Notes: a model not told the origin generated them from the letters alone. A stretch of 64,000 nucleotides of DNA from Streptacidiphilus pinicola (GCF_003258295.1 NZ_QKYN01000090.1:1-64000), one strand, 5' to 3'. Numbered from the stretch's first letter, positions 8,100-17,772 are shown. Numbers and translations are program-made.

Positions 8100-8768
8100 A
8101 TGTCCGAGTCGTCGCATCCCGACCAACCCCTCGCGGAGAACCTGCTCGCCCGCTGGACGGCGCTCTTCGCGACACCCGAGGCCGAGCCGTACGGGGAGCA
8201 GCTGCTGCGCCGCTGGTCGGAGCCGCAGCGCAAGTACCACACGGTGCGGCATCTGGCCGCGACCCTGCAGGTCATCGACCGGTTGGCCGGCCACGCCGAC
8301 GACGCCGACCTGGTCCGGCTCGCCGCCTGGTTCCACGACGCGGTCTACGCCCCCGACCGCAGCGAGAACGAGGAGCGCAGCGCCCGTCTGGCCGAGAAGG
8401 TCCTGCCGGAGCTGGGCGTCGCGGACGAGGCGATCGCCGAGGTGGCCCGGCTGGTCCGGCTGACCGCCGAGCACGACCCGGCAGCAGGCGACCGCAACGG
8501 CGAGGTGCTGTGCGACGCGGACCTCGCCGTCCTCGGCGCACCGCCGCACGTCTACGCCGGCTACGCGGCGGCCGTCCGGGCCGAGTACGCGTTCGTGCCG
8601 GAGGAGGACTTCCGCAAGGGCCGCGCCGCGATCCTGGAGCAGCTGCTCACCAAGAAGCCCTCGCTCTACCGGACCCACCCCGCCCAGACCACCTTCGGCC
8701 CCCGTGCGGAAGTGAACCTGCGTTCCGAGTTGGCGCAGTTGCGCGATAAGGTGCCGCCCGTTACGTGA
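8100..8768 (+). CDS. HD-domain metal-dependent phosphohydrolase
   Basis: A 222-residue protein with an HD-superfamily metal site: H in KYHTVRHL (about residue 45), the HD pair in WFHDAVYAP (about 81-82) and a later Asp in CDADLAVLG. Members hydrolyse phosphate esters or nucleotides, and the substrate is unknown. The ATG at 8100 is the first in frame. It diverges from cutC (149 bp apart) and is followed after 26 bp by a small membrane protein gene on the same strand, possibly co-transcribed. Confidence 0.82.
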   Translation: MSESSHPDQPLAENLLARWTALFATPEAEPYGEQLLRRWSEPQRKYHTVRHLAATLQVIDRLAGHADDADLVRLAAWFHDAVYAPDRSENEERSARLAEKVLPELGVADEAIAEVARLVRLTAEHDPAAGDRNGEVLCDADLAVLGAPPHVYAGYAAAVRAEYAFVPEEDFRKGRAAILEQLLTKKPSLYRTHPAQTTFGPRAEVNLRSELAQLRDKVPPVT

Positions 8769-8794
8769 GTCCCTAGGACCGCCGGGTGGGGTGC

Positions 8795-9259
8795 ATGGAT
8801 ATCGAGGCAGAGTTCGAGTACCAGCACGGCGAGGCGCGCCGTTACTGGCTTCGCAGCCACGGGCTCTACGCCGTCGCCGGGCTGCTGGTGGGACTCACCT
8901 CGGTGGCCGTCGCGGTGTTGCCCGGAGCGGCGCACCCGGCCCGCATCACGCTCGCGCTGGTCGGCGTCCTGGCGCTCGCCTGGACCGTGTACGGCACCCG
9001 CTACGCGCTGCGCAATCTGCCCCGACCGGGCGCGACGACGAACCTCAGGTTCACCGACGTCGGCCTGTCGATGCGGGACCAGTTCCAGTCGACCCAGGTC
9101 CGCTGGCCCGCGGTGCGCCGGGTGCTGCTGCGGCGCGGCTGGCTCGTCGTCGAGGGCACGCAGACCGTTCGCACCCGGGTCGTACCGGCCCGCGCGCTGA
9201 GCGAGGTGCAGCTGGAGGAACTGCGCGAGTGGCTCACCGCGCAGAAGCTGATGCGCTAG
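8795..9259 (+). CDS. YcxB-like small membrane protein
   Basis: A 154-residue protein with two adjacent membrane spans (about residues 26-47 and 52-68) and a cytoplasmic C-terminal domain. The latter matches the YcxB-like pattern: LRFTDVGLSMRDQFQSTQVRW, then a basic beta-rich stretch ending in a helix. Function is unknown. ATG 8795 is preferred because GGGTGGGG precedes it; an in-frame GTG at 8786 would add three residues. It is convergent with the DUF4031 gene, whose stop lies at 9260-9262, directly abutting. Confidence 0.72.
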   Translation: MDIEAEFEYQHGEARRYWLRSHGLYAVAGLLVGLTSVAVAVLPGAAHPARITLALVGVLALAWTVYGTRYALRNLPRPGATTNLRFTDVGLSMRDQFQSTQVRWPAVRRVLLRRGWLVVEGTQTVRTRVVPARALSEVQLEELREWLTAQKLMR

Positions 9260-9517
9260 CTAGCGGTGCTTGGGCCGCCGCAGGCCCGCGGCGCTGAGCC
9301 GGGCGACGATCTCGCGGCTGCGCACCGGGACCGCGCCGAGCTCCACCGCCTGCGTGTAGAGCCGTTCCGGCACGTCGTAGTGGTCCCGCTCGAAGCCGCG
9401 CTCCGGCACACCCAGGAGCCGCGCGAACGCGTGCAGCTCGTCGTACGAGAGGTCCGAGACCAGGTGCGACCAGAGCCGCCCGTGGCCGGGCCAGGTCGGG
9501 GGGTCGATGAGGATCAC
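9260..9517 (-). CDS. DUF4031-domain protein
   Basis: The 85-residue protein has the conserved opening ILIDPPTWPGHGRLWSHL and the motif FERDHYDVPE typical of DUF4031. That family is widespread in actinobacteria with no assigned function. Start GTG 9517 overlaps the TGA of the upstream 118-residue gene (GTGA), implying coupled translation in a two-gene unit. Confidence 0.82.
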   Translation of the reverse strand: MILIDPPTWPGHGRLWSHLVSDLSYDELHAFARLLGVPERGFERDHYDVPERLYTQAVELGAVPVRSREIVARLSAAGLRRPKHR

Positions 9518-9870
9518 GGCGCGAGCTCGCCGACGGCCGCGACGACCCGTCCCTCCTTGCCGCAGACCCAGTGCGGATCCGGTCCCAGCTCGGGCTCCAC
9601 GGCGAGCGCGTGCGGATCGCCGTCGGCGGCGCAGTCCTGGCACAGGGGCCAGCGGCCCCAGCCCTCCAGCAGGGCGTCCTGCACGTCCTGGGCGACCAGA
9701 CCCAGCAGGTAGTCCACACCGTCCGGCCACTGCTCGACCCACCACCGCCGCTGCGCGATCGCGTCCTCCAGCACCGAGACGATCGCCGCGTCCGCGACGT
9801 CCCTGACGGTCAGATCCTTGAGCAGCGCGCTCCGCGCCCCGTGCAGGGCGGCTTCCAGTGCGTTCTCCAT
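9514..9870 (-). CDS. uncharacterised 118-aa protein
   Basis: A soluble, acidic, Trp-rich 118-residue protein. An Ala/Asp-rich helical N-terminal half (about 1-50) is followed by a segment containing CQDC (about residues 77-80) and a later single Cys. The CxxC might bind a metal, but there is no full zinc-finger pattern. I do not recognise the family. It is coupled to the downstream DUF4031 gene by a GTGA overlap. The ATG is at 9868-9870. Confidence 0.7.
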   Translation of the reverse strand: MENALEAALHGARSALLKDLTVRDVADAAIVSVLEDAIAQRRWWVEQWPDGVDYLLGLVAQDVQDALLEGWGRWPLCQDCAADGDPHALAVEPELGPDPHWVCGKEGRVVAAVGELAP

Positions 9871-9960
9871 CGCTCCAGTCTCGCAGCCTCCGGCGGGGAG
9901 GTGCCCTCAGCGTGGGCGCGAGCAACCACCCGGTGCGGGGAGGTGCAACGAAAAGCAGGC

Positions 9961-9990
9961 GGCCACCCACCCTGTGAGGGGTGGGCGGCC
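9961..9990 (-). terminator. groEL2 terminator hairpin
   Basis: GGCCACCCACCC (9961-9972) pairs with GGGTGGGCGGCC (9979-9990) with one mismatch and a 6-nt loop, 29 bp beyond the groEL2 stop. No clear U-run follows, as is common in streptomycetes. Confidence 0.7.
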
Positions 9991-10018
9991 GCCCGGAGGA
10001 GTTCGTGATCCGTCAGGA

Positions 10019-11761
<1,743 letters not shown>

Positions 11762-11776
11762 TCACTCTCTACCTCA

Positions 11777-11821
11777 GAGTGCTAACGCCAATGATTAGCA
11801 CTCGACCCCCTCGAGTGCAAG
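11777..11821 (-). promoter_or_regulatory. groEL2 promoter with three CIRCE half-sites (HrcA operator)
   Basis: On the minus strand three 9-nt half-sites follow each other with 9-nt spacers: CTTGCACTC, GAGTGCTAA, TTAGCACTC. The first pair is a CIRCE element (TTAGCACTC-N9-GAGTGCTAA) with two mismatches; the second pair is its everted arrangement. A -35 TTGCAC (11815-11820) and a -10 TAATCA (11792-11797) with a 17-bp spacer are embedded in the half-sites, so HrcA binding would block RNA polymerase. Confidence 0.9.
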
Positions 11822-11869
11822 CAGGTGGTCGAAGCTGGGGACAGCTCACCGGCGGCGCTCGAGCAAGAC

Positions 11870-11906
11870 GAAGGACCCCTGCCCACAGGTGGGGCAGGGG
11901 TCCTTC
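11870..11906 (-). terminator. cold-shock gene terminator
   Basis: A perfect 15-bp stem (11870-11884 with 11892-11906) with a 7-nt loop lies about 90 bp beyond the csp stop. It separates that transcript from the groEL2 promoter. Confidence 0.85.
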
Positions 11907-11998
11907 GGAAGACCTGCGTGGATGCATCGTTTCGTCTGGAACGAGCTCGTGCGGGTCCTGATTCAGTCAGCGAGCGCTGCCCGTCAGCCAGTGGTGTT

Positions 11999-12202
11999 TC
12001 AGCCGATGACCTTGACCATGTCGGCCTGCGGGCCCTTCTGGCCCTGCGAGATCTCGAACTCCACCCGCTGGCCCTCTTCGAGCGCCCGGTACCCGTCCAT
12101 CTGGATCGCGCTGTAGTGGACGAACACGTCCGCACCACCGTCGACCGCGATGAAGCCGTACCCCTTCTCCGCGTTGAACCACTTGACGGTGCCCTGAGCC
12201 AT
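11999..12202 (-). CDS. cold-shock-domain protein
   Basis: A 67-residue single OB-fold protein of CspA type, with RNP-1 KGYGFIAV (about residues 16-23) and RNP-2 VFVHYSAI (about 30-37). It binds single-stranded RNA/DNA and acts as an RNA chaperone. ATG 12202 is preceded by AGGGGAG; a longer in-frame start at 12241 would add residues foreign to the family. It is transcribed alone with a leader of about 90 nt. Confidence 0.95.
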   Translation of the reverse strand: MAQGTVKWFNAEKGYGFIAVDGGADVFVHYSAIQMDGYRALEEGQRVEFEISQGQKGPQADMVKVIG

Positions 12203-12232
12203 TCCAAACTCCCCTATTGCTGGCCCTTTCAC

Positions 12233-12329
12233 GGTCCGCACACCGCGGACCGGGCCGGACTGGACGCTGCGGGGTGCAGTGCCGGTGCTCGGCCGACGCT
12301 GAATGTATCCACTCCGATGCCCTCAGCAA
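12233..12329 (-). promoter_or_regulatory. csp promoter and leader hairpin
   Basis: Minus-strand -35 TTGCTG (12324-12329) and -10 TACATT (12302-12307) are 16 bp apart. The resulting leader of roughly 90 nt contains a perfect 7-bp hairpin GGTCCGC/GCGGACC (12233-12251), a layout typical of cold-shock mRNAs. The rest of the 365-bp gap up to 12567 shows no gene. Confidence 0.5.
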
Positions 12330-12518
12330 CAGAGCATTCGACGGCAAATTCTTACGGGGAGTAATGAGACATAAGCGGCGAGCGGCAGCGAATAAGAACG
12401 ATTCGGGCCGGGCATATCGGACGATCCCGACAATTCGCCGGATGAAAAAGAGCACGTCAACCGTCTCGCAGGACGGGACAGGAGCACTCTACTCCTCTTA
12501 AACGTCCGGAAATGACAC

Positions 12519-12553
12519 GAGCGGGGCCACCCCCGTAAGGGGTGTCCCCGCTC
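12519..12553 (-). terminator. terminator after cysO-like gene
   Basis: GAGCGGGG/CCCCGCTC (12519-12526 and 12546-12553), with inner ACCCC/GGGGT pairing, forms a hairpin 15 bp beyond the cysO-like stop. Confidence 0.7.
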
Positions 12554-12567
12554 TTCGTCGGTGACGG

Positions 12568-12846
12568 TCAGCAGCCGCCGGCCACCGCCGGGATGATCGA
12601 GACGGCCGCGCCGTCCGACGTGGCCGTCTCCAGGCCGTCGGCGAAGCGCACGTCGTCGTCGTTGACGTAGACGTTGACGAAGCGGCGCAGCTTGCCGTTG
12701 TCGTCCAGGAGGCGGGCGGAGATGCCCGTGTGGTTGGCCTCCAGATCCTTGATCACCTCGGCCAGGGTGGTGCCTTCGGCGCTCACCTCGGCATTGCCGC
12801 CCGTGTAGGTGCGCAGGATGGTGGGGATGCGGACGGTGACGCTCAT
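12568..12846 (-). CDS. cysO: MoaD/ThiS-family sulfur carrier, CysO-like
   Basis: A 92-residue beta-grasp protein closely resembling mycobacterial CysO: VTVRIPTILRTYTGGNAEV at the start, RFVNVYVNDDDVRF in the middle and IPAVAGG near the end. The mature C-terminal Gly-Gly is thiocarboxylated and donates sulfur to O-phosphoserine for cysteine synthesis, or to other thio-transfer reactions. Unusually, the encoded protein ends in GGC, so a Mec-type protease must remove the last Cys before activation. Its ATG overlaps the thrC stop (ATGA), giving one coupled transcript. The cysM and mec partners are not in this window. Confidence 0.88.
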   Translation of the reverse strand: MSVTVRIPTILRTYTGGNAEVSAEGTTLAEVIKDLEANHTGISARLLDDNGKLRRFVNVYVNDDDVRFADGLETATSDGAAVSIIPAVAGGC

Positions 12847-14120
12847 GCGAGGCCTGCCTCTCGGAACGAGTCAAGGGTGGGGCGGATGACGGCGGTCGGG
12901 CGGGCGGCGTCCGCCACGGCCTCCAGGGTCTTCAGGCCGTCGCCGGTGTTCAGCACGACGGTCTCGGCGGCCGGGTCCAGCGCACCGCTCTCGATCAGCT
13001 TGCGCAGCACGCCGACGGTGACGCCACCGGCCGTCTCGGCGAAGATGCCCTCGGTACGGGCCAGCAGCCGGATCGCGTCGACCACCTGCTCGTCGTTGAC
13101 GTCCTCGACCGCGCCGCCGGTGCGGCGGACGATGTCGAGCACGTAGATGCCGTCGGCCGGGTTGCCGATGGCGAGCGACTTGGCGATGGTGTCCGGCTTC
13201 TGCGGGCGGACCACGTCGTGGCCGGCCTTGAACGCGGCGGAGACCGGGGAGCAGCCCTCGGCCTGCGCGCCGAAGATCTTGTAGGGCTTGTCCTCGACCA
13301 GACCGAGGGCGATCAGCTCCTTGAGGCCCTTGTCGATCTTCGTCAGCTGGGAGCCGGAGGCGATCGGGATGACCAGCTGGTCCGGGATCCGCCAGTCGAG
13401 CTGCTCGCAGATCTCGTAGGCCAGCGTCTTGGAGCCTTCGCCGTAGTAGGGGCGCAGGTTGACGTTGACGAAGCCCCAGCCCTCGCCGGTCGGGTCGCCG
13501 ATCAGCTCGGAGCAGAAGCGGTTCACGTCGTCGTAGTTGCCCTCGATGCCGACGACGTCGCCGCCGTAGATCGCGGCCATGACGACCTTGCCGGCCTCCA
13601 GGTCGTGCGGGATGAAGACGCAGGCGCGCAGCCCGGTGCGGGCGGCGGCGGCCGTGACGGCGCCGGCCAGGTTGCCCGTGGAGGAGCAGGAGAGCGTGGT
13701 GAAGCCGAAGGTGCGGGCGGCCTCGACGGCGATGGCCACGACCCGGTCCTTGAAGGAGTGGGTCGGGTTGCCGGAGTCGTCCTTGACGTAGAGGGAGCCG
13801 GTGACGCCCAGCTCACGGGCGAGGTTGTTCGCCTTGACCAGCTTGGTGAGGCCGGGGTTCAGGCTCGGGCGCTCGGCCACGTCCGGGGAGACCGGCAGCA
13901 GCGGGGCGTAGCGCCAGATGTTGTTCGGACCGTTCTCGATCTGCTTGCGCAGACCCTCCGGGTCGCCGGCCGGGAGCTCGTAGGCGACCTCGAGCGGACC
14001 GAAGCACTCGGCGCAGGCGAAGTTCGGGGCGAGGGGGGTGCGTGCTCCGCACTCGCGACAGGACAGGGCGACGGCGGGGCCGAAGGCGTCGGGTGCGACA
14101 GACTGGCTGACAGAAGCCAT
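12843..14120 (-). CDS. thrC: threonine synthase
   Basis: This 425-residue PLP enzyme converts O-phosphohomoserine to threonine. An N-terminal Cys4-like segment (C-REC-G near residues 19-24 and C-AEC near 34-37) precedes the PLP lysine in NPTHSFKDRVV (about residue 100). The SCSSTGNLAGA phosphate loop and a C-terminal LNTGDGLKT motif follow. ATG 14120 lies 12 nt after the GGAGAGAGG site. The leader is a SAM-I riboswitch. The cysO-like gene overlaps its stop, so both respond to S-adenosylmethionine. Confidence 0.95.
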   Translation of the reverse strand: MASVSQSVAPDAFGPAVALSCRECGARTPLAPNFACAECFGPLEVAYELPAGDPEGLRKQIENGPNNIWRYAPLLPVSPDVAERPSLNPGLTKLVKANNLARELGVTGSLYVKDDSGNPTHSFKDRVVAIAVEAARTFGFTTLSCSSTGNLAGAVTAAAARTGLRACVFIPHDLEAGKVVMAAIYGGDVVGIEGNYDDVNRFCSELIGDPTGEGWGFVNVNLRPYYGEGSKTLAYEICEQLDWRIPDQLVIPIASGSQLTKIDKGLKELIALGLVEDKPYKIFGAQAEGCSPVSAAFKAGHDVVRPQKPDTIAKSLAIGNPADGIYVLDIVRRTGGAVEDVNDEQVVDAIRLLARTEGIFAETAGGVTVGVLRKLIESGALDPAAETVVLNTGDGLKTLEAVADAARPTAVIRPTLDSFREAGLA

Positions 14121-14137
14121 GATGGCGAGAACCTCTC

Positions 14138-14281
14138 TCCTCATCTTCCCCGGGGCGCGTCTCGCCACGGGCCGGAATTGGCACCTTCCCGGCCGGACCG
14201 CGCGTCTTCGGACGCGGGTCGCGTGGCAGGGGGGTTGCCGGGACATCAACGGGCCGTTCCCTCAGTCCCTCTGGATGAGCG
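14138..14281 (-). promoter_or_regulatory. SAM-I (S-box) riboswitch upstream of thrC
   Basis: The minus strand shows the SAM-I core. P1 CTCATC (14274-14279) pairs with GATGAG (14140-14145). Between them lie AGAGGGACTGAGGGA, CCCGTTGATGTCCCGGCAACC and GGTGCCAATTCC, with P3 and P4 hairpins. The 3' strand of P1 runs straight into GGAGAGAGG, the thrC ribosome-binding site, so control is probably translational: SAM binding stabilises P1 and hides the site. Confidence 0.93.
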
Positions 14282-14376
14282 CTATGGCGGCGCGTGTCCG
14301 ACGCGTCGCGTTTGTCCGAGGCGGGACCCCAATGTGCGATGACCACACCTCGTCCTCAAGACTGTAACCGAAGCCC

Positions 14377-14421
14377 CACCGTGCGCCGACTACCGTCCGA
14401 GACGCGAGACGGCGCACGGTG
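14377..14421. promoter_or_regulatory. perfect 12-bp inverted repeat between thrC and gpgS
   Basis: CACCGTGCGCCG (14377-14388) and CGGCGCACGGTG (14410-14421) are exact inverted copies with a 21-nt spacer, 50 bp before gpgS and upstream of the divergent thrC leader. It could be an operator or an RNA hairpin in the gpgS leader. Confidence 0.5.
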
Positions 14422-14470
14422 ACGAGCGCCGTGACCCCGCGCGCCCCCCGACGCGACCCGAAGGAGCCCC

Positions 14471-15481
14471 GTGCTGGACCAGGTGGAGGACTGGCTGCGC
14501 CGCCGTTCCTGGAGCGCCGCCGACCGACCCCTGCCCGCGCTGCTGGAGGCCAAGCGCCGCAGCGGCCTGACCGTCAGCGTGGTGCTGCCCGCGCTGGACG
14601 AGGAGGAGACGGTCGGCGAGATCGTCGCCACCATCCGTCGCGATCTGGTCGATGCCGCGCCGCTGGTGGACGAGCTGGTGGTGGTCGACTCCGGCTCGGT
14701 GGACCGCACCGCGCACGAGGCCGCCGCGGCGGGCGCGCGGGTCGTGCACCGCGACGAGATCCTGCCCGGCCTGCCCTCGGAGCCCGGCAAGGGCGAGGTG
14801 CTGTGGCGCTCGCTGCTGGCCACCTGCGGCGACGTGGTCTGCTTCATCGACTCCGATCTGCGCTCCTTCGACGCCGCCTTCGTCTCGGGCATCGTCGGGC
14901 CGCTGCTGACCGAGCCGGACGTGGCCTTCGTCAAGGCGATGTACGACCGGCCCTTCGACACCGAGACCGGCTCCATCCCGGCCGGCGGCGGCCGGGTCAC
15001 CGAGCTGGTGGCGCGGCCGCTGCTCAACCTGCACTGGCCGCTGCTGGCCGGCTTCGTCCAGCCGCTCGGCGGCGAGTACGCGGCACGGCGCTCGCTGCTG
15101 GAGCGGCTGCCCTTCCCCACCGGCTACGGCGTGGAGCTCGGCCTGCTCGTCGACGCGCTGGGCCTGGTCGGTCTGGACGCGCTGGCCCAGGTGGACGTGG
15201 GCGTGCGGCACCACCGGCACCAGGACGCCCAGGCACTGGGCCGGATGGCGGCCACCATCTACCGCACCGCTCTGGAGCGACTCAAGGCCGCCGACGTAGA
15301 CACCTTGTTGCGCCCGGAGCTGGTGCAGTTCACCCGCACGGCGAACGGCTTCACCCCGAGCAGCACGGAGGTGGCCACGGTGGAGCGTCCGCCGATGGCC
15401 TCTCTCCCCGAGTACCAGGCCCGAGCGGCCCTGCAGGCGCAACGGCGCGCCGCGGGGCTGGAGGTTTGCCCGCATCCCTGA
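14471..15481 (+). CDS. gpgS: glucosyl-3-phosphoglycerate synthase
   Basis: A 336-residue GT-A glycosyltransferase (GT81 type) transferring glucose from a nucleotide sugar to 3-phosphoglycerate, toward glucosylglycerate. It shows VVLPALDEEETVGEIV (nucleotide site), VVDSGSVDRT, the DxD-type metal motif CFIDSDLRSFD near residue 137 and the acceptor region QPLGGEYAARR. The GTG start at 14471 is preceded by GAAGGAG. It is followed after 9 bp by otsA, so the two compatible-solute enzymes are probably co-transcribed. Confidence 0.92.
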   Translation: MLDQVEDWLRRRSWSAADRPLPALLEAKRRSGLTVSVVLPALDEEETVGEIVATIRRDLVDAAPLVDELVVVDSGSVDRTAHEAAAAGARVVHRDEILPGLPSEPGKGEVLWRSLLATCGDVVCFIDSDLRSFDAAFVSGIVGPLLTEPDVAFVKAMYDRPFDTETGSIPAGGGRVTELVARPLLNLHWPLLAGFVQPLGGEYAARRSLLERLPFPTGYGVELGLLVDALGLVGLDALAQVDVGVRHHRHQDAQALGRMAATIYRTALERLKAADVDTLLRPELVQFTRTANGFTPSSTEVATVERPPMASLPEYQARAALQAQRRAAGLEVCPHP

Positions 15482-15490
15482 GAGGCAAGG

Positions 15491-16930
15491 GTGACAGATA
15501 TGGCTTCGACCACCGCCCCCGTCGTCCTCGCGTCCAACCGAGGTCCCGTCTCGTTCACCATCGAGGACGACGGCACGCTGACACCACGCAGAGGCGGCGG
15601 CGGACTGGTCTCCGGACTCTCCGCGATCGGCAGCGAGCAGCGCAGCGTCTGGGTCTGCGCGGCGCTCTCCGACGGCGACCGCGCGGCCGCCCGGCAGGGC
15701 CTGACCGAGCCCGACGTGCGCATGCTGGACATCGACGCGGAAACGTTCGCCCGCGCGTACAACGGCATCGCCAACTCGACCCTCTGGTTCGTCCACCACC
15801 TCCTGTACGACACACCGACCAAGCCCCTCTTCGACGCGCGGTTCCGCCGCGAGTGGGCCTCCTACGAGGAGTACAACCGCGCCTTCGCGGCCGCGCTGGC
15901 GGAGAGTGCCGAGCCCGGTGCGGCAGTACTCGTCCAGGACTACCACCTGTCACTGACACCGCGGCTGCTGCGCGAACTCCGCCCCGACGTGCGCATCGCG
16001 CACTTCTCCCACACGCCCTGGGCGCCGCCGGACTACTACCGCCTGCTGCCGGACGACGTGGCGCGCGACGTGCTGGAGGGGATCCTCGGCGCGGACCGGG
16101 CCGGGTTCCTGACGGAGCGCTGGGCGCGGGCCTTCGCCGACTGCTGCCGGGAGGTGCTCGGGGCCTCCGTCTCCGAGGACCTGGCAGTGACCCACGCCGG
16201 ACACACGACCCGGCTCGGCGTCCACGGGCTCGGCGCGGACGCCGAGTTCCTCCGCGACCGCGCCCACCAACCGGACGTGGACGCCCGGTTGGCCGCGCTG
16301 CGGGAGGCCGTCGGCGACCGGCGCACGATCGTCCGCGTCGACCGCACCGAGCTGAGCAAGAACATCGTGCGCGGCCTGGAGGCCTACCGGCATCTGCTGC
16401 GGACCCGGAGCGAGTGGCTCGACCGGGTCGTGCACATCGCCTTCGCCTACCCCTCGCGGACCGACGTGCCGGAGTACCGCGCCTACACGGAGGCGGTGCT
16501 GCGCACCGCGAAGGAGATCAACGACGAGTTCGGCACCGCGCGTTGGCAGCCCGTCATCCTGCACGTCAACGACGACTTCCCGCGGTCGCTGGCCGCGTAC
16601 CGGCTCGCCGACGTGGCGCTGGTGAACCCGATCCGCGACGGCATGAACCTCGTCGCCAAGGAGGTCCCGGTCGTCTCCGACGCGGGCGTCGCCCTGGTGC
16701 TCTCCCGTGAGGCGGGCGCACACGCGGAGCTCGGCGAGAGCGCCCTGACGGTCAACCCCTTCGACGTGATCCAGACCGCGGAGGCCCTGCACACGGCGCT
16801 GACCATGCCGTCCGAGGAACGCTCGGGCCGCACCAGGCGCCTGGCGGAGGCGAGCACCGCGCTGCCCCCGACGGCCTGGTTCCTGCAGCAGCTGCACGCC
16901 CTGAGGGGCGATCAGCCCGCGCAGGCGTAG
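15491..16930 (+). CDS. otsA: trehalose-6-phosphate synthase (GT20)
   Basis: A 479-residue GT-B enzyme making trehalose-6-phosphate from a nucleotide glucose and glucose-6-phosphate. Family signatures are SNRGPVSF near the N-terminus, RRGGGGLVSGL, FSHTPWAPPDYY near residue 173, VDRTELSKNI (donor loop) and NPIRDGMNLVAKE. GTG 15491 is used; ATG 15500 is an alternative. Its final 19 bp overlap the 3' end of the convergent kinase-partner gene. The cognate phosphatase otsB lies 2.7 kb downstream beyond the kinase pair. Confidence 0.93.
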   Translation: MTDMASTTAPVVLASNRGPVSFTIEDDGTLTPRRGGGGLVSGLSAIGSEQRSVWVCAALSDGDRAAARQGLTEPDVRMLDIDAETFARAYNGIANSTLWFVHHLLYDTPTKPLFDARFRREWASYEEYNRAFAAALAESAEPGAAVLVQDYHLSLTPRLLRELRPDVRIAHFSHTPWAPPDYYRLLPDDVARDVLEGILGADRAGFLTERWARAFADCCREVLGASVSEDLAVTHAGHTTRLGVHGLGADAEFLRDRAHQPDVDARLAALREAVGDRRTIVRVDRTELSKNIVRGLEAYRHLLRTRSEWLDRVVHIAFAYPSRTDVPEYRAYTEAVLRTAKEINDEFGTARWQPVILHVNDDFPRSLAAYRLADVALVNPIRDGMNLVAKEVPVVSDAGVALVLSREAGAHAELGESALTVNPFDVIQTAEALHTALTMPSEERSGRTRRLAEASTALPPTAWFLQQLHALRGDQPAQA

Positions 16931-17772
16931 GAGAATCCCGCCGCCCCGGTGAGGCCCGGGTGTCCCTCGATCCGGAGGGTCGCCCGGGCCGCGAAGGTGC
17001 CCGGGCCGGAAAGGGTCCAGATCAGCGGCAGTTGGACCTGCCGGGTCCCCGCCGCGACGGTCTCCGTGAGCAGTCCGCTGTCGGTCCCGTCGTTGCGGGT
17101 CCAGCGGTAGCGGAAGCTCCCGGCGCGGCCGTCGGTGGTGACGGTCGCGACGACGGTGCCCTTGCCTCCGCAGCCGACGGTCGCCGGGGCGGCCTGCACG
17201 GACACCCCCGTGATCCGCAGCGGCGGCGGGGCGAGGAGGCCGTCGAGCCACCAGAACAGCAGCGCGAGGAAGACGAGCGCGACCGGCACCCAGAACAGCC
17301 ATCCGCGCCGCTTCTTCCCGGCCTCCTCCGGCTCGGGCACGATCTCGCCCTTCCAGACGGCGATCGTCCGCGCGGTCTTGGGGTCCGGCACGCCTGGCCC
17401 GAACCGGATCAGCCCGGGCTCCGAAACGGGGGCGGTGACCTCCGGTGCGGCTTGCGGCGCGGCCGCCGGCTGCGCGGGGAGCTCCACCATGGTGGGACCG
17501 ACGGGCACCACCAGGGTCGGCGCGGGCGCGGGCGCCGCCTGCGGCTCCACGGGGAGTTGCAGCGTCGGCGTCGGGACCGCCTCCGACCCACCGGGCAGCC
17601 GCACCGTGGGAACGGCCTCCGGCTCGGCGGGCAGCCGCACCGTGGGAACGACGTCCGGCTCGGCGGGCACAGCGTCCTGCGGAGCGGGCGGTGCGTCCTC
17701 CGGCTGCGCGCGGAGTTGCATCGTGCCGCCGTCGGCGGGCACGGAGTCCTGGGGTTCGCCGACGGTGCTCAT
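16912..17772 (-). CDS. single-span membrane protein with repeat-rich cytoplasmic part, kinase partner
   Basis: A 286-residue protein. About 110 N-terminal residues are low complexity, with a repeated unit of the form EAVPTVRLP/PTPTLQLP. A charged segment and a single membrane helix (WLFWVPVALVFLALLFWWLDGLL, about residues 173-195 in two stretches) follow. The extracytoplasmic domain of about 90 residues has an Ig-like pattern and two Cys. Its ATG overlaps the stop of the Ser/Thr kinase (ATGA). The Thr-rich repeats on the cytoplasmic side are plausible kinase substrates (inference). No family recognised. Confidence 0.72.
   Translation of the reverse strand: MSTVGEPQDSVPADGGTMQLRAQPEDAPPAPQDAVPAEPDVVPTVRLPAEPEAVPTVRLPGGSEAVPTPTLQLPVEPQAAPAPAPTLVVPVGPTMVELPAQPAAAPQAAPEVTAPVSEPGLIRFGPGVPDPKTARTIAVWKGEIVPEPEEAGKKRRGWLFWVPVALVFLALLFWWLDGLLAPPPLRITGVSVQAAPATVGCGGKGTVVATVTTDGRAGSFRYRWTRNDGTDSGLLTETVAAGTRQVQLPLIWTLSGPGTFAARATLRIEGHPGLTGAAGFSYACAG

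Noticed and set aside
11777-11803. Calling GAGTGCTAA-N9-TTAGCACTC alone the CIRCE element
   Set aside because: The half-sites are everted relative to the canonical order. The true CIRCE pair uses the minus-strand CTTGCACTC and GAGTGCTAA (11795-11821), so the whole three-half-site array was annotated instead.
17400-17700. Possible tandem-repeat array or CRISPR-like pattern
   Set aside because: The repetition is protein-level (EAVPTVRLP-type units) within a coding frame, with unequal spacing and no conserved direct repeats with unique spacers.
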